This document shows positions 6,963 through 13,789 of a stretch of 21,434 nucleotides of DNA, piece after piece. The notes beneath the pieces are model-generated. The model was not told the origin of the DNA. It worked only from the letters and a program-made list of their open reading frames with translations, and searched no databases. This DNA is from Arcicella sp043769985. GTDB lineage: Bacteria > Bacteroidota > Bacteroidia > Cytophagales > Spirosomataceae. Location of the stretch: contig JAYVIV010000016.1 of NCBI GenBank assembly GCA_043769985.1, positions 1 through 21,434 of the forward strand, in the 5' to 3' direction. The position numbers and the translations under genes are program-made. How positions within the stretch are numbered: the first letter of the stretch is position 1; each line of letters begins with the position of its first letter.

Positions 6963-7301
6963 TTAAGCTAATCGTGTTCCATTAGGCACAGCGTGTTCAA
7001 TTGAAGATAAAACCACTTCTCCATTTTCTAAAATATACCCCGTCACCAAAACTTCAGAAATAAAATTAGCGATTTGTTGGGGAGGGAAATTCGTTACACA
7101 CAAAACCTGTTTACCCATCAATTCTTCCTTAGTATATCGTTTTGTTAGCTGAGCTGAAGATTGCTTTATGCCGATTTCTTCCCCTAAATCAATTCTTAAT
7201 TGATATGCTGGCTTTTTAGCTTTTAAGAAATCGTTTACATCAATAATCGTCCCTGCTCGAAGTTCAACTTTCTCGAAATCTTGCCACCTAATTGTTTCCA
7301 T
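6963..7301 (-). CDS. csaA: CsaA-type tRNA-binding domain protein
   Basis: A 112-aa stand-alone EMAP/tRNA-binding OB-fold of the CsaA family, described in Bacillus as a chaperone linked to SecA-dependent export and able to bind tRNA. Nearly the whole chain follows the family pattern: WQDFEKVELRAGTI at the N-terminus, KPAYQLRIDLG, GIKQSSAQLTKRYTKEEL, GKQVLCVTNFPPQQIANFIS, and a C-terminal VPNGTRLA. Length is normal and the protein is cytosolic. No good TAnnTTTG box was found upstream. The neighbouring small exported-protein gene has its own promoter, so an export link between the two is only suggestive. Confidence 0.93.
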   Translation of the reverse strand: METIRWQDFEKVELRAGTIIDVNDFLKAKKPAYQLRIDLGEEIGIKQSSAQLTKRYTKEELMGKQVLCVTNFPPQQIANFISEVLVTGYILENGEVVLSSIEHAVPNGTRLA

Positions 7302-7435
7302 CTTATTTCATAACTATTTGATAAATAATATAATAACTACAATACTAAAATTTTTAGCACAAAACACGTAATTCTACGCTAAAATCAATCAGCAAAACTT
7401 CCCAACTTTGCATTACAAAATTACCTCTTGAATCA

Positions 7436-7543
7436 ATGTACATCATAATTCCTATTTTAGCGATTAGTCTTATTGCATTTGGTGCATATCTTTTGCTCAA
7501 TGTTATGGGCGTAAAAATTAGATTTATTTCAACTAAAAAATAG
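7436..7543 (+). CDS. Putative 35-aa single-span membrane microprotein
   Basis: An ATG-started frame of 35 codons ending TAG in an otherwise empty 400-bp gap between divergent minus- and plus-strand regions. The product begins MYIIIPILAISLIAFGAYLL, one hydrophobic helix, and ends in a basic tail (VKIRFISTKK), giving a positive-inside orientation. CAACTTTG at 7403-7410, one base from the TAnnTTTG consensus, would give a leader of about 18-20 nt. A weak hairpin with a T run (7565-7595) follows. Together these suggest an independent small transcription unit. Function is unknown; no toxin signature is clear, although single-span microproteins include type I toxins. Confidence 0.5.
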   Translation: MYIIIPILAISLIAFGAYLLLNVMGVKIRFISTKK

Positions 7544-7564
7544 TTATTTTTAGTTTCAAATAAT

Positions 7565-7595
7565 AAAACCGAGTTATAATTCTTAGCTCGCTTTT
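7565..7595 (+). terminator. Weak terminator after the microprotein gene
   Basis: AAAACCGAG (7565-7573) faces CTCGCTTTT (7587-7595) with one C-C mismatch and ends in a T run, on the plus strand. An AT-only hairpin (7531-7539 with 7547-7555) also spans the stop codon. Confidence 0.4.
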
Positions 7596-7653
7596 AAAGA
7601 TTGTAGATTAATAGTTGTTCACGCTAAATTCCCAAGTAACCCCCTATTGAAAC

Positions 7654-7700
7654 GAGACTGTGATGTAATCTTCCCAAAAGATTGCATCACCACCCGTCTC
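7654..7700 (-). terminator. Terminator of the DUF3298-type lipoprotein gene
   Basis: TGATGTAATCTT (7661-7672) pairs with AAGATTGCATCA (7678-7689), 12 bp with one mismatch and a 5-nt loop, flanked by GAGAC (7654-7658) and GTCTC (7696-7700). It lies 4 nt beyond the lipoprotein stop codon. On the minus strand the following bases are not strongly T-rich. Confidence 0.7.
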
Positions 7701-7704
7701 CTTT

Positions 7705-8520
7705 TCACTTCAAAATTCCATCCAATTTTTCGTAGGGTATTTCTAATGCAGTTATTCCGAAAGCATAGGCTTTTATCTCATAAACATTGAATTGAAATTT
7801 GATTCCTTTTTCGGTTAAAATAAAATTATCGTTTAATATAAAACGCTGATTTTCAAAGAAATATCCAGCTTCTTCGCTTAATTTATCAGTTGGTTTCAAT
7901 TTCTCTTGCTTCCTAAAAATCTCCTCGGCAATACGTAATAATTTTTGGTCGTATCCCTTTTCAAATAAATCATCTAAGGTGATTCTTTTAAAATCTTTAC
8001 AGTTATAGACGTAAAAATATTCCATACTGATAGGATGATTTCCGCCCATAAACCAGTTGGTATTCGTATGTATCATCAAATATTTTTTAGTTTGACGTTG
8101 AACAGTTGAATTGGCTTCCATATACCAAGGCATAGCTAAGAACCCTCCTTCGCTAATTGCATTTGCATCATCCACGTATTCTTTTCCCTCCTTTATTTTC
8201 AGATCATAATCATCTACAAAAGGCTTTGATAATTCTTCAAAATTCTTTGGGCGAGATTTTGTACTGTCATTATCATCGTGAAAAATATTTAGGATTTCAT
8301 TTTTTAAGACATTATTAAAGTTAACTAACTCAAATTCAGGATATTGAAATTTTACTGTCGCACACAGTGAATCCTTCTTTACACAGGTTTGACTATGTTT
8401 TTCAAAGGTTTTTATGGTATAGTTTAAAGTATCTGAGGTAGTTTCTATGTCTTTATGAGGAGAATTTCCGCAACTCCAAAGAATTGATAACAAAGGGATA
8501 AATAGTAGTTTTTTGTTCAT
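7705..8520 (-). CDS. Lipoprotein with a DUF3298/RsiV-like domain
   Basis: A 271-aa lipoprotein with a lipobox ending LWSC; Cys17 would be acylated, so it is anchored in the inner or outer membrane facing the periplasm. The body fits the DUF4163-DUF3298 pair found in RsiV and PdaC-like proteins. Residues about 50-160 form the first module, with NTNWFMGGNHPISMEYFYVY (153-172) leading into the second. ITLDDLFEKGYDQKLL and the end motif YEIKAYAFGITALEIPYEKL are typical of DUF3298. RsiV binds lysozyme as an anti-sigma factor, but this protein has no cytoplasmic anti-sigma segment, so that role is not implied. It has its own terminator, and a family A hairpin separates it from the VOC gene. Confidence 0.8.
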   Translation of the reverse strand: MNKKLLFIPLLSILWSCGNSPHKDIETTSDTLNYTIKTFEKHSQTCVKKDSLCATVKFQYPEFELVNFNNVLKNEILNIFHDDNDSTKSRPKNFEELSKPFVDDYDLKIKEGKEYVDDANAISEGGFLAMPWYMEANSTVQRQTKKYLMIHTNTNWFMGGNHPISMEYFYVYNCKDFKRITLDDLFEKGYDQKLLRIAEEIFRKQEKLKPTDKLSEEAGYFFENQRFILNDNFILTEKGIKFQFNVYEIKAYAFGITALEIPYEKLDGILK

Positions 8521-8548
8521 TTTGATATTTTTAAATGGTTATTTGTTC

Positions 8549-8617
8549 TGCCACCAAGACACGAAGGCACTATTTTTTTTACTTAAAACAACTTAGAGCC
8601 TTCATGTCTCAGTGGCA
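8549..8617. repeat. Imperfect inverted repeat (family A)
   Basis: Left arm 8549-8572 (TGCCACCAAGACACGAAGGC and on) pairs with right arm 8593-8617 over about 24 bp with five or so differences. The loop is AT-rich, with a run of eight T at 8573-8580. The left arm closely matches the start of the element at 2553 (GCCACCAATGCACGGAGGC), which shows a dispersed family. It lies 8 nt after the stop codon of the VOC gene (minus strand) and before the lipoprotein start. Confidence 0.7.
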
Positions 8618-8625
8618 ACAGATAC

Positions 8626-9015
8626 TCAGTTCTCATAAAATTCAATCGGTAATCCATCGGGATCATTGATAAAAAAGAAGGCTTTATTAGTAAATTCATC
8701 AATCCTAATATGCTCGCAGTCAATTTCTTGGTTTACCAAAAATTCTCTTGTTTCTTGAATATTATTTACATCAAACGCTATGTGACGTAGTCCACAGGCT
8801 TCTGGGCGTGATGCACGTGCGGGAGGACTTGGGAACGAAAATAGTTCAATTTGATATTTTTCATTAATCAATAAATCCAACTTAAATGAGTCTCGCTCAG
8901 CACGATAAACCTCTCTGAGAATCTTAAATCCTAATATTTCTGTATAAAATTGCTTTGATTTCTGATAATCAGAACAAATAATGGCAACGTGATGAATATG
9001 ATTAATTTGAAGCAT
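8626..9015 (-). CDS. VOC-superfamily metalloprotein, YaeR/GloA2 type
   Basis: A 129-aa glyoxalase/dioxygenase-fold protein that closely follows E. coli YaeR along its whole length: HHVAIICSDYQKSKQFYTEI, EVYRAERDSFKLDL, IELFSFPSPPARASRPEACG, LRHIAFDV and NDPDGLPIEFYE. The four predicted metal ligands of the VOC fold are present: His9, Glu57, His78 and Glu125. It is cytosolic, and the YaeR reaction is unknown; classical glyoxalase I activity is not assured. It has its own -7 box and a hairpin after its stop, so it is probably monocistronic. The start at 9015 is firm because the fold begins at residue 4. Confidence 0.9.
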   Translation of the reverse strand: MLQINHIHHVAIICSDYQKSKQFYTEILGFKILREVYRAERDSFKLDLLINEKYQIELFSFPSPPARASRPEACGLRHIAFDVNNIQETREFLVNQEIDCEHIRIDEFTNKAFFFINDPDGLPIEFYEN

Positions 9016-9037
9016 TTGAAAGTATGATGTCTTTTTA

Positions 9038-9045
9038 CAAAGTTA
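9038..9045 (-). promoter_or_regulatory. -7 element of the VOC gene
   Basis: TAACTTTG on the minus strand, an exact TAnnTTTG match 22 bp upstream of the ATG at 9015. CAA-type -33 candidates are at poor spacings (12 or 26 bp). Confidence 0.5.
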
Positions 9046-9151
9046 GAAAAAGCGTTACAAAAAAAATAAAACAAGGAATAGTATTTTTAACAAAAAAAAT
9101 ATTCAATTATAAAAACCAATCAAGTTTCAGATTCGTATATGTAACAAATTT

Positions 9152-9159
9152 TACTTTTG
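9152..9159 (+). promoter_or_regulatory. -7 element before the DUF4394 remnant
   Basis: TACTTTTG, an exact TAnnTTTG match, 23 bp upstream of the ATG at 9183. It suggests that the original gene's promoter survives although most of the coding sequence is gone. Confidence 0.5.
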
Positions 9160-9182
9160 AATCTTATTGAATCATCCTCATC

Positions 9183-9368
9183 ATGCAAACATCAATTGAG
9201 GCAGTCAGTGGATTTGATATTAACAGTAGAAGTGGAGTGGGATATGCTGCTTTGAAAGTAGCGGATAAATCAGCCATTTATACCATTAATTTGACTTCGG
9301 GAGCAGCAACAAAATTAGCGGATATGCCAAGTTCGGTTCGTGCCTTTGCGGTTGGATTAGGTTTTTAA
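9183..9368 (+). pseudogene. C-terminal remnant of a DUF4394 protein
   Basis: A 61-codon frame whose product matches the last propeller-like repeat of DUF4394 proteins: GFDINSRSGVGYAALKVADK, IYTINLTSGAATKLADM, then VRAFAVGLGF. Full-length DUF4394 proteins are several hundred residues with a signal peptide; here the signal peptide and all earlier repeats are absent, and no coding remains are seen in 9016-9182. A -7 box sits just upstream and a textbook terminator just downstream. An internal deletion joining promoter and start to the 3' end would explain this. It could still be expressed as a short peptide, but a decaying remnant is more likely. The family is known from extracellular proteins of unclear function. 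Confidence 0.6.
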
Positions 9369-9400
9369 CTATATAAGTGTTTTTTGTTATATATCTTCAG

Positions 9401-9434
9401 AAAGCCTTCAAGTTTAATTACTTGGGGGCTTTTT
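9401..9434 (+). terminator. Rho-independent terminator after the DUF4394 remnant
   Basis: AAAGCCTTCAAGT (9401-9413) pairs with ACTTGGGGGCTTT (9420-9432) over 13 bp including two G-T pairs, with a 6-nt loop and a T run. It lies 32 nt after the remnant's stop. Confidence 0.85.
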
Positions 9435-9498
9435 CCCTAAGCCAAAACTATATCACTTCTATATTGTTTCATGAATATAAATTCTTAAACAATCTCCC

Positions 9499-9702
9499 AT
9501 GAAAAATAAAACCATCACTATTTTATTAAGTATTTTTTACTTCACTTTTTGCATTTTTGTCGTTTCTCATAATGCCCAATACCGTTTAGATTTACTTTTT
9601 ACTGGGAAGTATTTAGTATTTATGCTGATGAGTGTTGTTGTCTTTTTCGTGCTAATGAAGGTGGTAAAAGAAATTTTTGATGAAGACGGAAACGAATTTT
9701 GA
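9499..9702 (+). CDS. Small two-helix membrane protein, function unknown
   Basis: A 67-aa protein with two predicted membrane helices: about 7-24 (ITILLSIFYFTFCIFVVS) and 38-58 (YLVFMLMSVVVFFVLMKVV). The linker between them is short and polar, and the tail is acidic (EIFDEDGNEF). I do not recognise a family. It stands alone between the terminator at 9401 and the bidirectional hairpin at 9764, convergent with the rhodopsin gene. No exact TAnnTTTG box is visible upstream. Codon use and composition look genuine. A link with the light-driven pump next door is possible but unsupported. Confidence 0.55.
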   Translation: MKNKTITILLSIFYFTFCIFVVSHNAQYRLDLLFTGKYLVFMLMSVVVFFVLMKVVKEIFDEDGNEF

Positions 9703-9763
9703 AGACTATACGTTTACATAATTCAAACCCTTTCGAGGATGTTGTGGGTTGTGTTTAATAGAA

Positions 9764-9792
9764 AAAGGCAGGGAGTTTGATTCCCTGCCTTT
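9764..9792. terminator. Bidirectional rho-independent terminator
   Basis: AAAGGCAGGGA (9764-9774) and TCCCTGCCTTT (9782-9792) form a perfect 11-bp GC-rich stem with a 7-nt loop. A tracts lead and T tracts follow on both strands. It serves the small membrane-protein gene (+) and the rhodopsin gene (-). Confidence 0.9.
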
Positions 9793-9833
9793 ACTATTTA
9801 CTCGAAATTTTACTTGTGGTTTTGGTAATTAGA

Positions 9834-10592
9834 TTACGCAAGTTTAGTTTTCTCAGCCGCTGTTGCATTCTTAGCAATAGTGTAAACTACTAAACCAAAT
9901 CCAATTTTGTTGACAGCATCAGCAATATTGTAAGCTAAATCAACTGGTGATGTTTTTGTCAAATCTGCACCCTCAACTAATCCGCTAAGGATATTTCCTG
10001 GCAACATACAATATCCGATTGGATAGATTGCCCAGCCTACTAATGTAAACCATCTCATCACTTTGTAACCTTCTGTTACGGCAACATTGTTTGAAGATGC
10101 AACTAATTTAGAAGCCTCACCCATGTAGATTTCATAGATAATCACAGCCCAACCAAGTGTCGAGATAACTCCCCACATTATGTTGTTTTCAACAGAAACT
10201 GCTTCTCCGATGTAACCTGCCACCAACATCACGATTGAACCTGCTAATAAACGTACTAACATTCCACCTTTTGCACCTGCTGGCTTCAAGATTAAGAAAT
10301 ACTCAACGCACATTAAAGGTACAGTTAACGTCCAGTCAATGTAACGGAACTGAGTTGGTGATGTACCAGTTTCTAACCATATACCTCTCATGTAGAAATA
10401 GTGAACGGCAGCAATAAAAGTAATCAAACCAGAAATGGTTAATGATGTTTTCCACTTGTCTGAAACCTGACCTCTCTCAACAAAGAAAAAGACCGAAGCT
10501 GCTAACATAGACATATAGCCTGTGAAAAATGTGAATCCGATGTAATCACCCGCCTGGAGATTACCATTCAAAAGGATGTTGAATGTGTTCAT
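9834..10592 (-). CDS. Proteorhodopsin, light-driven proton pump
   Basis: A 252-aa microbial rhodopsin with seven helices, in the inner membrane, that pumps H+ out when retinal absorbs light. Helix C carries RYIDWTLTVPLMCVE: Asp86 (acceptor, Asp97 of proteorhodopsin), Thr90 and Glu97 (donor, Glu108), the DTE proton-pump motif rather than NDQ (sodium) or NTQ (chloride). His64 matches the His75 partner of the acceptor. Helix G has Asp225 and the retinal Schiff-base Lys229 (DAVNKIGFGL). Met94 holds the spectral-tuning site (105), typical of green-absorbing forms. Gly141 in helix E aligns with Phe152 of green proteorhodopsin, where antenna-binding pumps have glycine. There is no signal peptide. 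It lies 126 bp downstream of blh on the same strand, which supplies its retinal. Confidence 0.97.
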   Translation of the reverse strand: MNTFNILLNGNLQAGDYIGFTFFTGYMSMLAASVFFFVERGQVSDKWKTSLTISGLITFIAAVHYFYMRGIWLETGTSPTQFRYIDWTLTVPLMCVEYFLILKPAGAKGGMLVRLLAGSIVMLVAGYIGEAVSVENNIMWGVISTLGWAVIIYEIYMGEASKLVASSNNVAVTEGYKVMRWFTLVGWAIYPIGYCMLPGNILSGLVEGADLTKTSPVDLAYNIADAVNKIGFGLVVYTIAKNATAAEKTKLA

Positions 10593-10718
10593 AATGGTAA
10601 ATGTTTGGTTTTAATGGATTATTTGAATATGAAATAATACTATTACAATTATACAACTATTTGTTTAGAGTTTTGTTTATTTTTTTGTTTATTTTTTTAA
10701 AAAAAAGATTAAACAATA
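10593..10718 (-). other. AT-rich blh-rhodopsin spacer
   Basis: 126 bp, very AT-rich, with a duplicated TTTTTTGTTTAT word (10674-10692) and a T8/A8 junction near 10700. No GC hairpin is present, so blh transcripts may read through into the rhodopsin gene. A possible separate rhodopsin promoter is TATAATTG on the minus strand (10646-10653), one base off TAnnTTTG and containing TATAAT. No -33 box supports it. Confidence 0.35.
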
Positions 10719-11666
10719 TTATTTAACGTCATGGTTCATTTGATGAGCTATAATTAGATGAGGTAGGGTAATGAGTGATATAAAAATAAAGAGTACTGGA
10801 AAAGGGTCGAAATGTTGTGTATATAAATGACAATATCCCAGAAACCCACAAAGAAAAATAACGGCTAAGAACGTTAGTGGTAGAGTTTTCAAGTACACCA
10901 ATTTAAACGATAATGTTGGATAATCTTTTCTTAAATAATTGTGTATGTTATCAAAAGCACACAGGGCATGCCAACCACCGAAATACAAAGCAAAAGCGGG
11001 TAACAGTGGTAAATAAGCCGATATAAACAAAATTAAACAAAGTCTGAAAATTCTGAGTTTATCAAACTGAATCATAAATTCTGATTGAGCAACTATAAAA
11101 ATAGTGGTAAATGAGAAACCCAATAAATAGAGAATTTGTTTGACGTTCAAGTTGAGAAAATTCCAAAATTGTACGATAGATTTTTGATTTTCAATCATCC
11201 TATCCACAATGGGACGAACTTCATCGAGATGGGTCAAGAGGATAAATGATAAGACATAAAATCCATATATTAGCCTCGTACATGACCAAATAAGAACATT
11301 TTTAGGGGCTTTTTCTAAATCGGTTTCTCCAAAATGCCAAGCTGAAATTATAAGAAAGACTAACAAACTTAATCCAGAAAAAAAATACCAAGTAAGGGCA
11401 TAAAATACCATTATGGTAAGATATTTTACTAAAAAAGACTTAACACTGTACACACGATTCAGTTTTTTATCAGTTGCCTCTTGAATTAGATGGTCTAATG
11501 CTCCGTGTGGGATTCCTGTTAAAAGTATTAATGATATAAAAAAAACAATTTGAATATTTTGAGGTAGAACACCTTGAAAATATTGCCAAGTCAGAAGGAA
11601 TAAACCAATAATCACGGTTATCCAAGTAGGTACTTTTACGAATGAATGTAAAATATTTGGCTTCAT
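10719..11666 (-). CDS. blh: Beta-carotene 15,15'-dioxygenase, Brp/Blh family
   Basis: An integral membrane iron enzyme that splits beta-carotene into two retinals, the rhodopsin chromophore. With the ATG at 11666 it is 315 aa; an extended frame to 11789 needs a TTG start and adds 41 residues that do not look like the family. Hallmark histidine motifs are intact: GIPHGALDHL (51-60), AWHFGETD (109-116), FGGWHALCAFDNIHNYL (229-245) and LPHLIIAHQMNH (301-312). Several hydrophobic helices lie between them. It precedes the rhodopsin gene, so the two form a retinal-plus-opsin unit. Carotenoid genes (crtE, crtB, crtI, crtY) are not in the window and must lie elsewhere. It is divergent from ridA over 147 bp. 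Confidence 0.95.
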   Translation of the reverse strand: MKPNILHSFVKVPTWITVIIGLFLLTWQYFQGVLPQNIQIVFFISLILLTGIPHGALDHLIQEATDKKLNRVYSVKSFLVKYLTIMVFYALTWYFFSGLSLLVFLIISAWHFGETDLEKAPKNVLIWSCTRLIYGFYVLSFILLTHLDEVRPIVDRMIENQKSIVQFWNFLNLNVKQILYLLGFSFTTIFIVAQSEFMIQFDKLRIFRLCLILFISAYLPLLPAFALYFGGWHALCAFDNIHNYLRKDYPTLSFKLVYLKTLPLTFLAVIFLCGFLGYCHLYTQHFDPFPVLFIFISLITLPHLIIAHQMNHDVK

Positions 11667-11732
11667 TTTGTCTAAAGATATGGTTAGTTTTTTAAACAAT
11701 GAAATGGTTGAATTGTTTAAATTAATTTTTCC

Positions 11733-11740
11733 TACGTTTG
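11733..11740 (+). promoter_or_regulatory. -7 element of ridA
   Basis: TACGTTTG, an exact TAnnTTTG match. A TTG at 11708-11710 (22-bp spacer) or 11713-11715 (17-bp spacer) could be the -33 box. Transcription would start near 11747. No matching minus-strand box for blh was found in this divergent region. Confidence 0.5.
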
Positions 11741-11813
11741 AAACTGATAAATTAATAAAAGACCTCTTGATTTTGTAACTTGCAGGCAAATGTTGGAAAA
11801 TAAATTAAAAAAT

Positions 11814-12182
11814 ATGAAACAAATCATTTTTACTGAAAAAGCACCCGCTGCTATTGGTCCATACTCTCAGGCGGTACTTTCAAACGGGACTTTGTATGTA
11901 TCTGGGCAAATCGCTTTGGCATTGGTTGAGGCAGGAGCAAATATTGAAGACGAAACTCGTCAAGTAATGAAAAATATGCAAGCCATTTTAAATGCCGCAA
12001 ACATGAGTTTTGAGGACGTGGTAAAATGTACCATTTTTGTAAAAGACATGAATAATTTTGCGACAATTAATGGGGTTTACGGAGAATTTTTTGCCTCCAA
12101 TCCACCAGCAAGAGAAACGGTTGAAGTGGCTCGTTTGCCAAAAGATGTTAACGTTGAGATTTCATGCGTTGCGACTATTTAG
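11814..12182 (+). CDS. ridA: RidA family enamine/imine deaminase
   Basis: Hydrolyses reactive 2-aminoacrylate and related enamines made by PLP enzymes; a cytosolic trimer. It is 122 aa from the ATG at 11814. An upstream in-frame ATG at 11790 would add eight residues (MLENKLKN) that the family lacks. Motifs are APAAIGPYSQAV (10-21), YVSGQI (28-33), VVKCTIFVKDMNNFATIN (69-86) and PPARETVEVARLPKDV (97-112). Arg100 corresponds to the substrate-binding Arg105 of E. coli RidA. The loop after SGQI (ALALVEAGANIEDET) lacks the usual N-P-x-T-G turn and seems about 4-5 residues short. It has its own -7 box, and a family B hairpin follows before gltX. Confidence 0.94.
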   Translation: MKQIIFTEKAPAAIGPYSQAVLSNGTLYVSGQIALALVEAGANIEDETRQVMKNMQAILNAANMSFEDVVKCTIFVKDMNNFATINGVYGEFFASNPPARETVEVARLPKDVNVEISCVATI

Positions 12183-12258
12183 TTGTGATTCAGTGAGTTG
12201 TGATTTAGTGAGTTTCGGACTCCTACAATCACAACTCACAAATCACTAAATCACAAAT
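12183..12258. terminator. Imperfect inverted repeat (family B) between ridA and gltX
   Basis: Left arm 12183-12214 and right arm 12225-12258 pair over more than 20 bp with scattered differences. Both are made of TTGTGATT, AGTGA and TTGTGAGT words. It begins at the base after the ridA TAG and ends 8 nt before the gltX ATG. The words match the perfect repeat at 3504-3585 (GTGATTTAGTGATTTGTGAG) and the lpxH heptamer. Confidence 0.7.
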
Positions 12259-12266
12259 TATTTAAG

Positions 12267-13778
12267 ATGTCAAATAAACCAGTAAGAGTACGTTTTGCAC
12301 CAAGTCCAACCGGCGGATTGCACATTGGCGGTGTCAGAACAGCGTTATATAACTATTTATTAGCCAAGCAATTAGGCGGAAAAATGTTGCTTCGAATTGA
12401 AGATACAGACCAAACTCGGTTTGTGGAAGGTGCAGAGGAATATATCATCGAAGCCCTCTCGTGGGTGGGCATTACGATTGATGAAGGCGTGGGCGTTGGT
12501 GGTCCACACGCACCTTATCGCCAGTCGGAACGCAAGGCGATGTATATGGATTATGCCATGCAATTAATCAATTCGGGAAAAGCTTATTATGCTTTTGATA
12601 CCTCCGAAGAATTGGATGCTATGCGTCAAAAACTTGAAAGTGAAGGTTCCGCCTTTCAATATAACGCTGCTACGAGAACAAAATTAAATAATTCTTTAAC
12701 GCTTTCAGAAGCGGAAACGAAATCAAAAATTGAGGCAGGCGTTCCGTATGTAATTCGTTTTAAAGTACCACCAAAAGAAGAGATTCGTTTTAAAGATATT
12801 ATTCGTGATTGGGTTTTGGTGCATTCCTCAACGGTGGATGATAAGGTTTTGATGAAGTCAGACGGTATGCCAACCTATCACCTTGCTCATGCAGTGGACG
12901 ACCATTTGATGGAAATCTCACACGTGATTCGTGGGGAAGAGTGGTTGCCATCTGCACCATTACACGTACTGTTATACCGTGCTTTGGGATGGGAATCAAC
13001 TATGCCACAGTTTGCTCATTTGCCACTTTTGCTGAAACCAGAAGGGAATGGAAAACTTTCTAAACGTGATGCAGACGTAGGTGGTTTCCCAATTTTCCCA
13101 CTTTCTTGGACAATGCCCGACGGCACAGAAGCCATTGGTTTTAGAGAGGAAGGATATTTGAAAGAAGCCCTCGTAAACTTCTTAGCTTTCTTGGGTTGGA
13201 ATCCTGGAACAGAACAAGAAATGTTTTCGATGGATGAATTAATTGCCGCTTTTTCTTTAGAAAAAATCAATAAATCGGGGGCAAAATTTGATATACACAA
13301 AGCCAAATGGTATAATCAGCAATATTTAAAGTTAGCTTCTGATGAAACTCTATCACGAACGTATTTGCCTGATTATGAATTAGATAAGGCATTAAAATTG
13401 ACTCATTTATTCAAAGAGAGAGTAACGTTTCCACAAGAAATTGCGAAAGAGTCCCAAAGCCTTTTGAAAGCACCAACGACTTATGATGGGACAATCGTAG
13501 CCTCAAAATGGAACTTGGATGCAAAAAATGGAATCACGGCTTTGAGGAATATTTTACCAAATATTGAAAATTTTGTTGCCGATGACATCAAGCACGCTTT
13601 GAGTGATGAACTGGAGAAAGCGGGAATTAAAATGGGCAAAATGATGCAAATGTTACGCATCGCAATCATGGGTACAGGTACTGGTCCTGATTTGATGCTT
13701 TCGATGGAAATTATGGGTAAAGATGAAGTAAATTTAAGATTGGAAAAAGCTTTGGCGGAATTGCCAGAAATATCATAA
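12267..13778 (+). CDS. gltX: Glutamyl-tRNA synthetase
   Basis: A class I aminoacyl-tRNA synthetase of 503 aa that charges tRNA(Glu), and possibly tRNA(Gln), with glutamate. The HIGH signature is PSPTGGLHIGG (12-22) and the KMSKS signature is KLSKR (263-267). LLRIEDTDQTR (41-51), which binds glutamate, and HVIRGEEWLPSAP (219-231) are also typical. Length is normal for the bacterial form. It is followed after 11 bp by a small gene and then gatC. This grouping with an amidotransferase subunit fits, but does not prove, a non-discriminating GltX feeding Glu-tRNA(Gln) to GatCAB. The Rossmann fold and C-terminal helical anticodon domain appear complete. Confidence 0.97.
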   Translation: MSNKPVRVRFAPSPTGGLHIGGVRTALYNYLLAKQLGGKMLLRIEDTDQTRFVEGAEEYIIEALSWVGITIDEGVGVGGPHAPYRQSERKAMYMDYAMQLINSGKAYYAFDTSEELDAMRQKLESEGSAFQYNAATRTKLNNSLTLSEAETKSKIEAGVPYVIRFKVPPKEEIRFKDIIRDWVLVHSSTVDDKVLMKSDGMPTYHLAHAVDDHLMEISHVIRGEEWLPSAPLHVLLYRALGWESTMPQFAHLPLLLKPEGNGKLSKRDADVGGFPIFPLSWTMPDGTEAIGFREEGYLKEALVNFLAFLGWNPGTEQEMFSMDELIAAFSLEKINKSGAKFDIHKAKWYNQQYLKLASDETLSRTYLPDYELDKALKLTHLFKERVTFPQEIAKESQSLLKAPTTYDGTIVASKWNLDAKNGITALRNILPNIENFVADDIKHALSDELEKAGIKMGKMMQMLRIAIMGTGTGPDLMLSMEIMGKDEVNLRLEKALAELPEIS

Positions 13779-13789
13779 ACAATAAAACT

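Noticed and set aside
10593..10718. A rho-independent terminator between blh and the rhodopsin gene
   Set aside because: The T8/A8 run has no GC stem; pairing would be A-T only.
11667..11789. A 41-residue N-terminal extension of Blh
   Set aside because: It begins with TTG, and the added residues are unlike the family; the ATG at 11666 fits.
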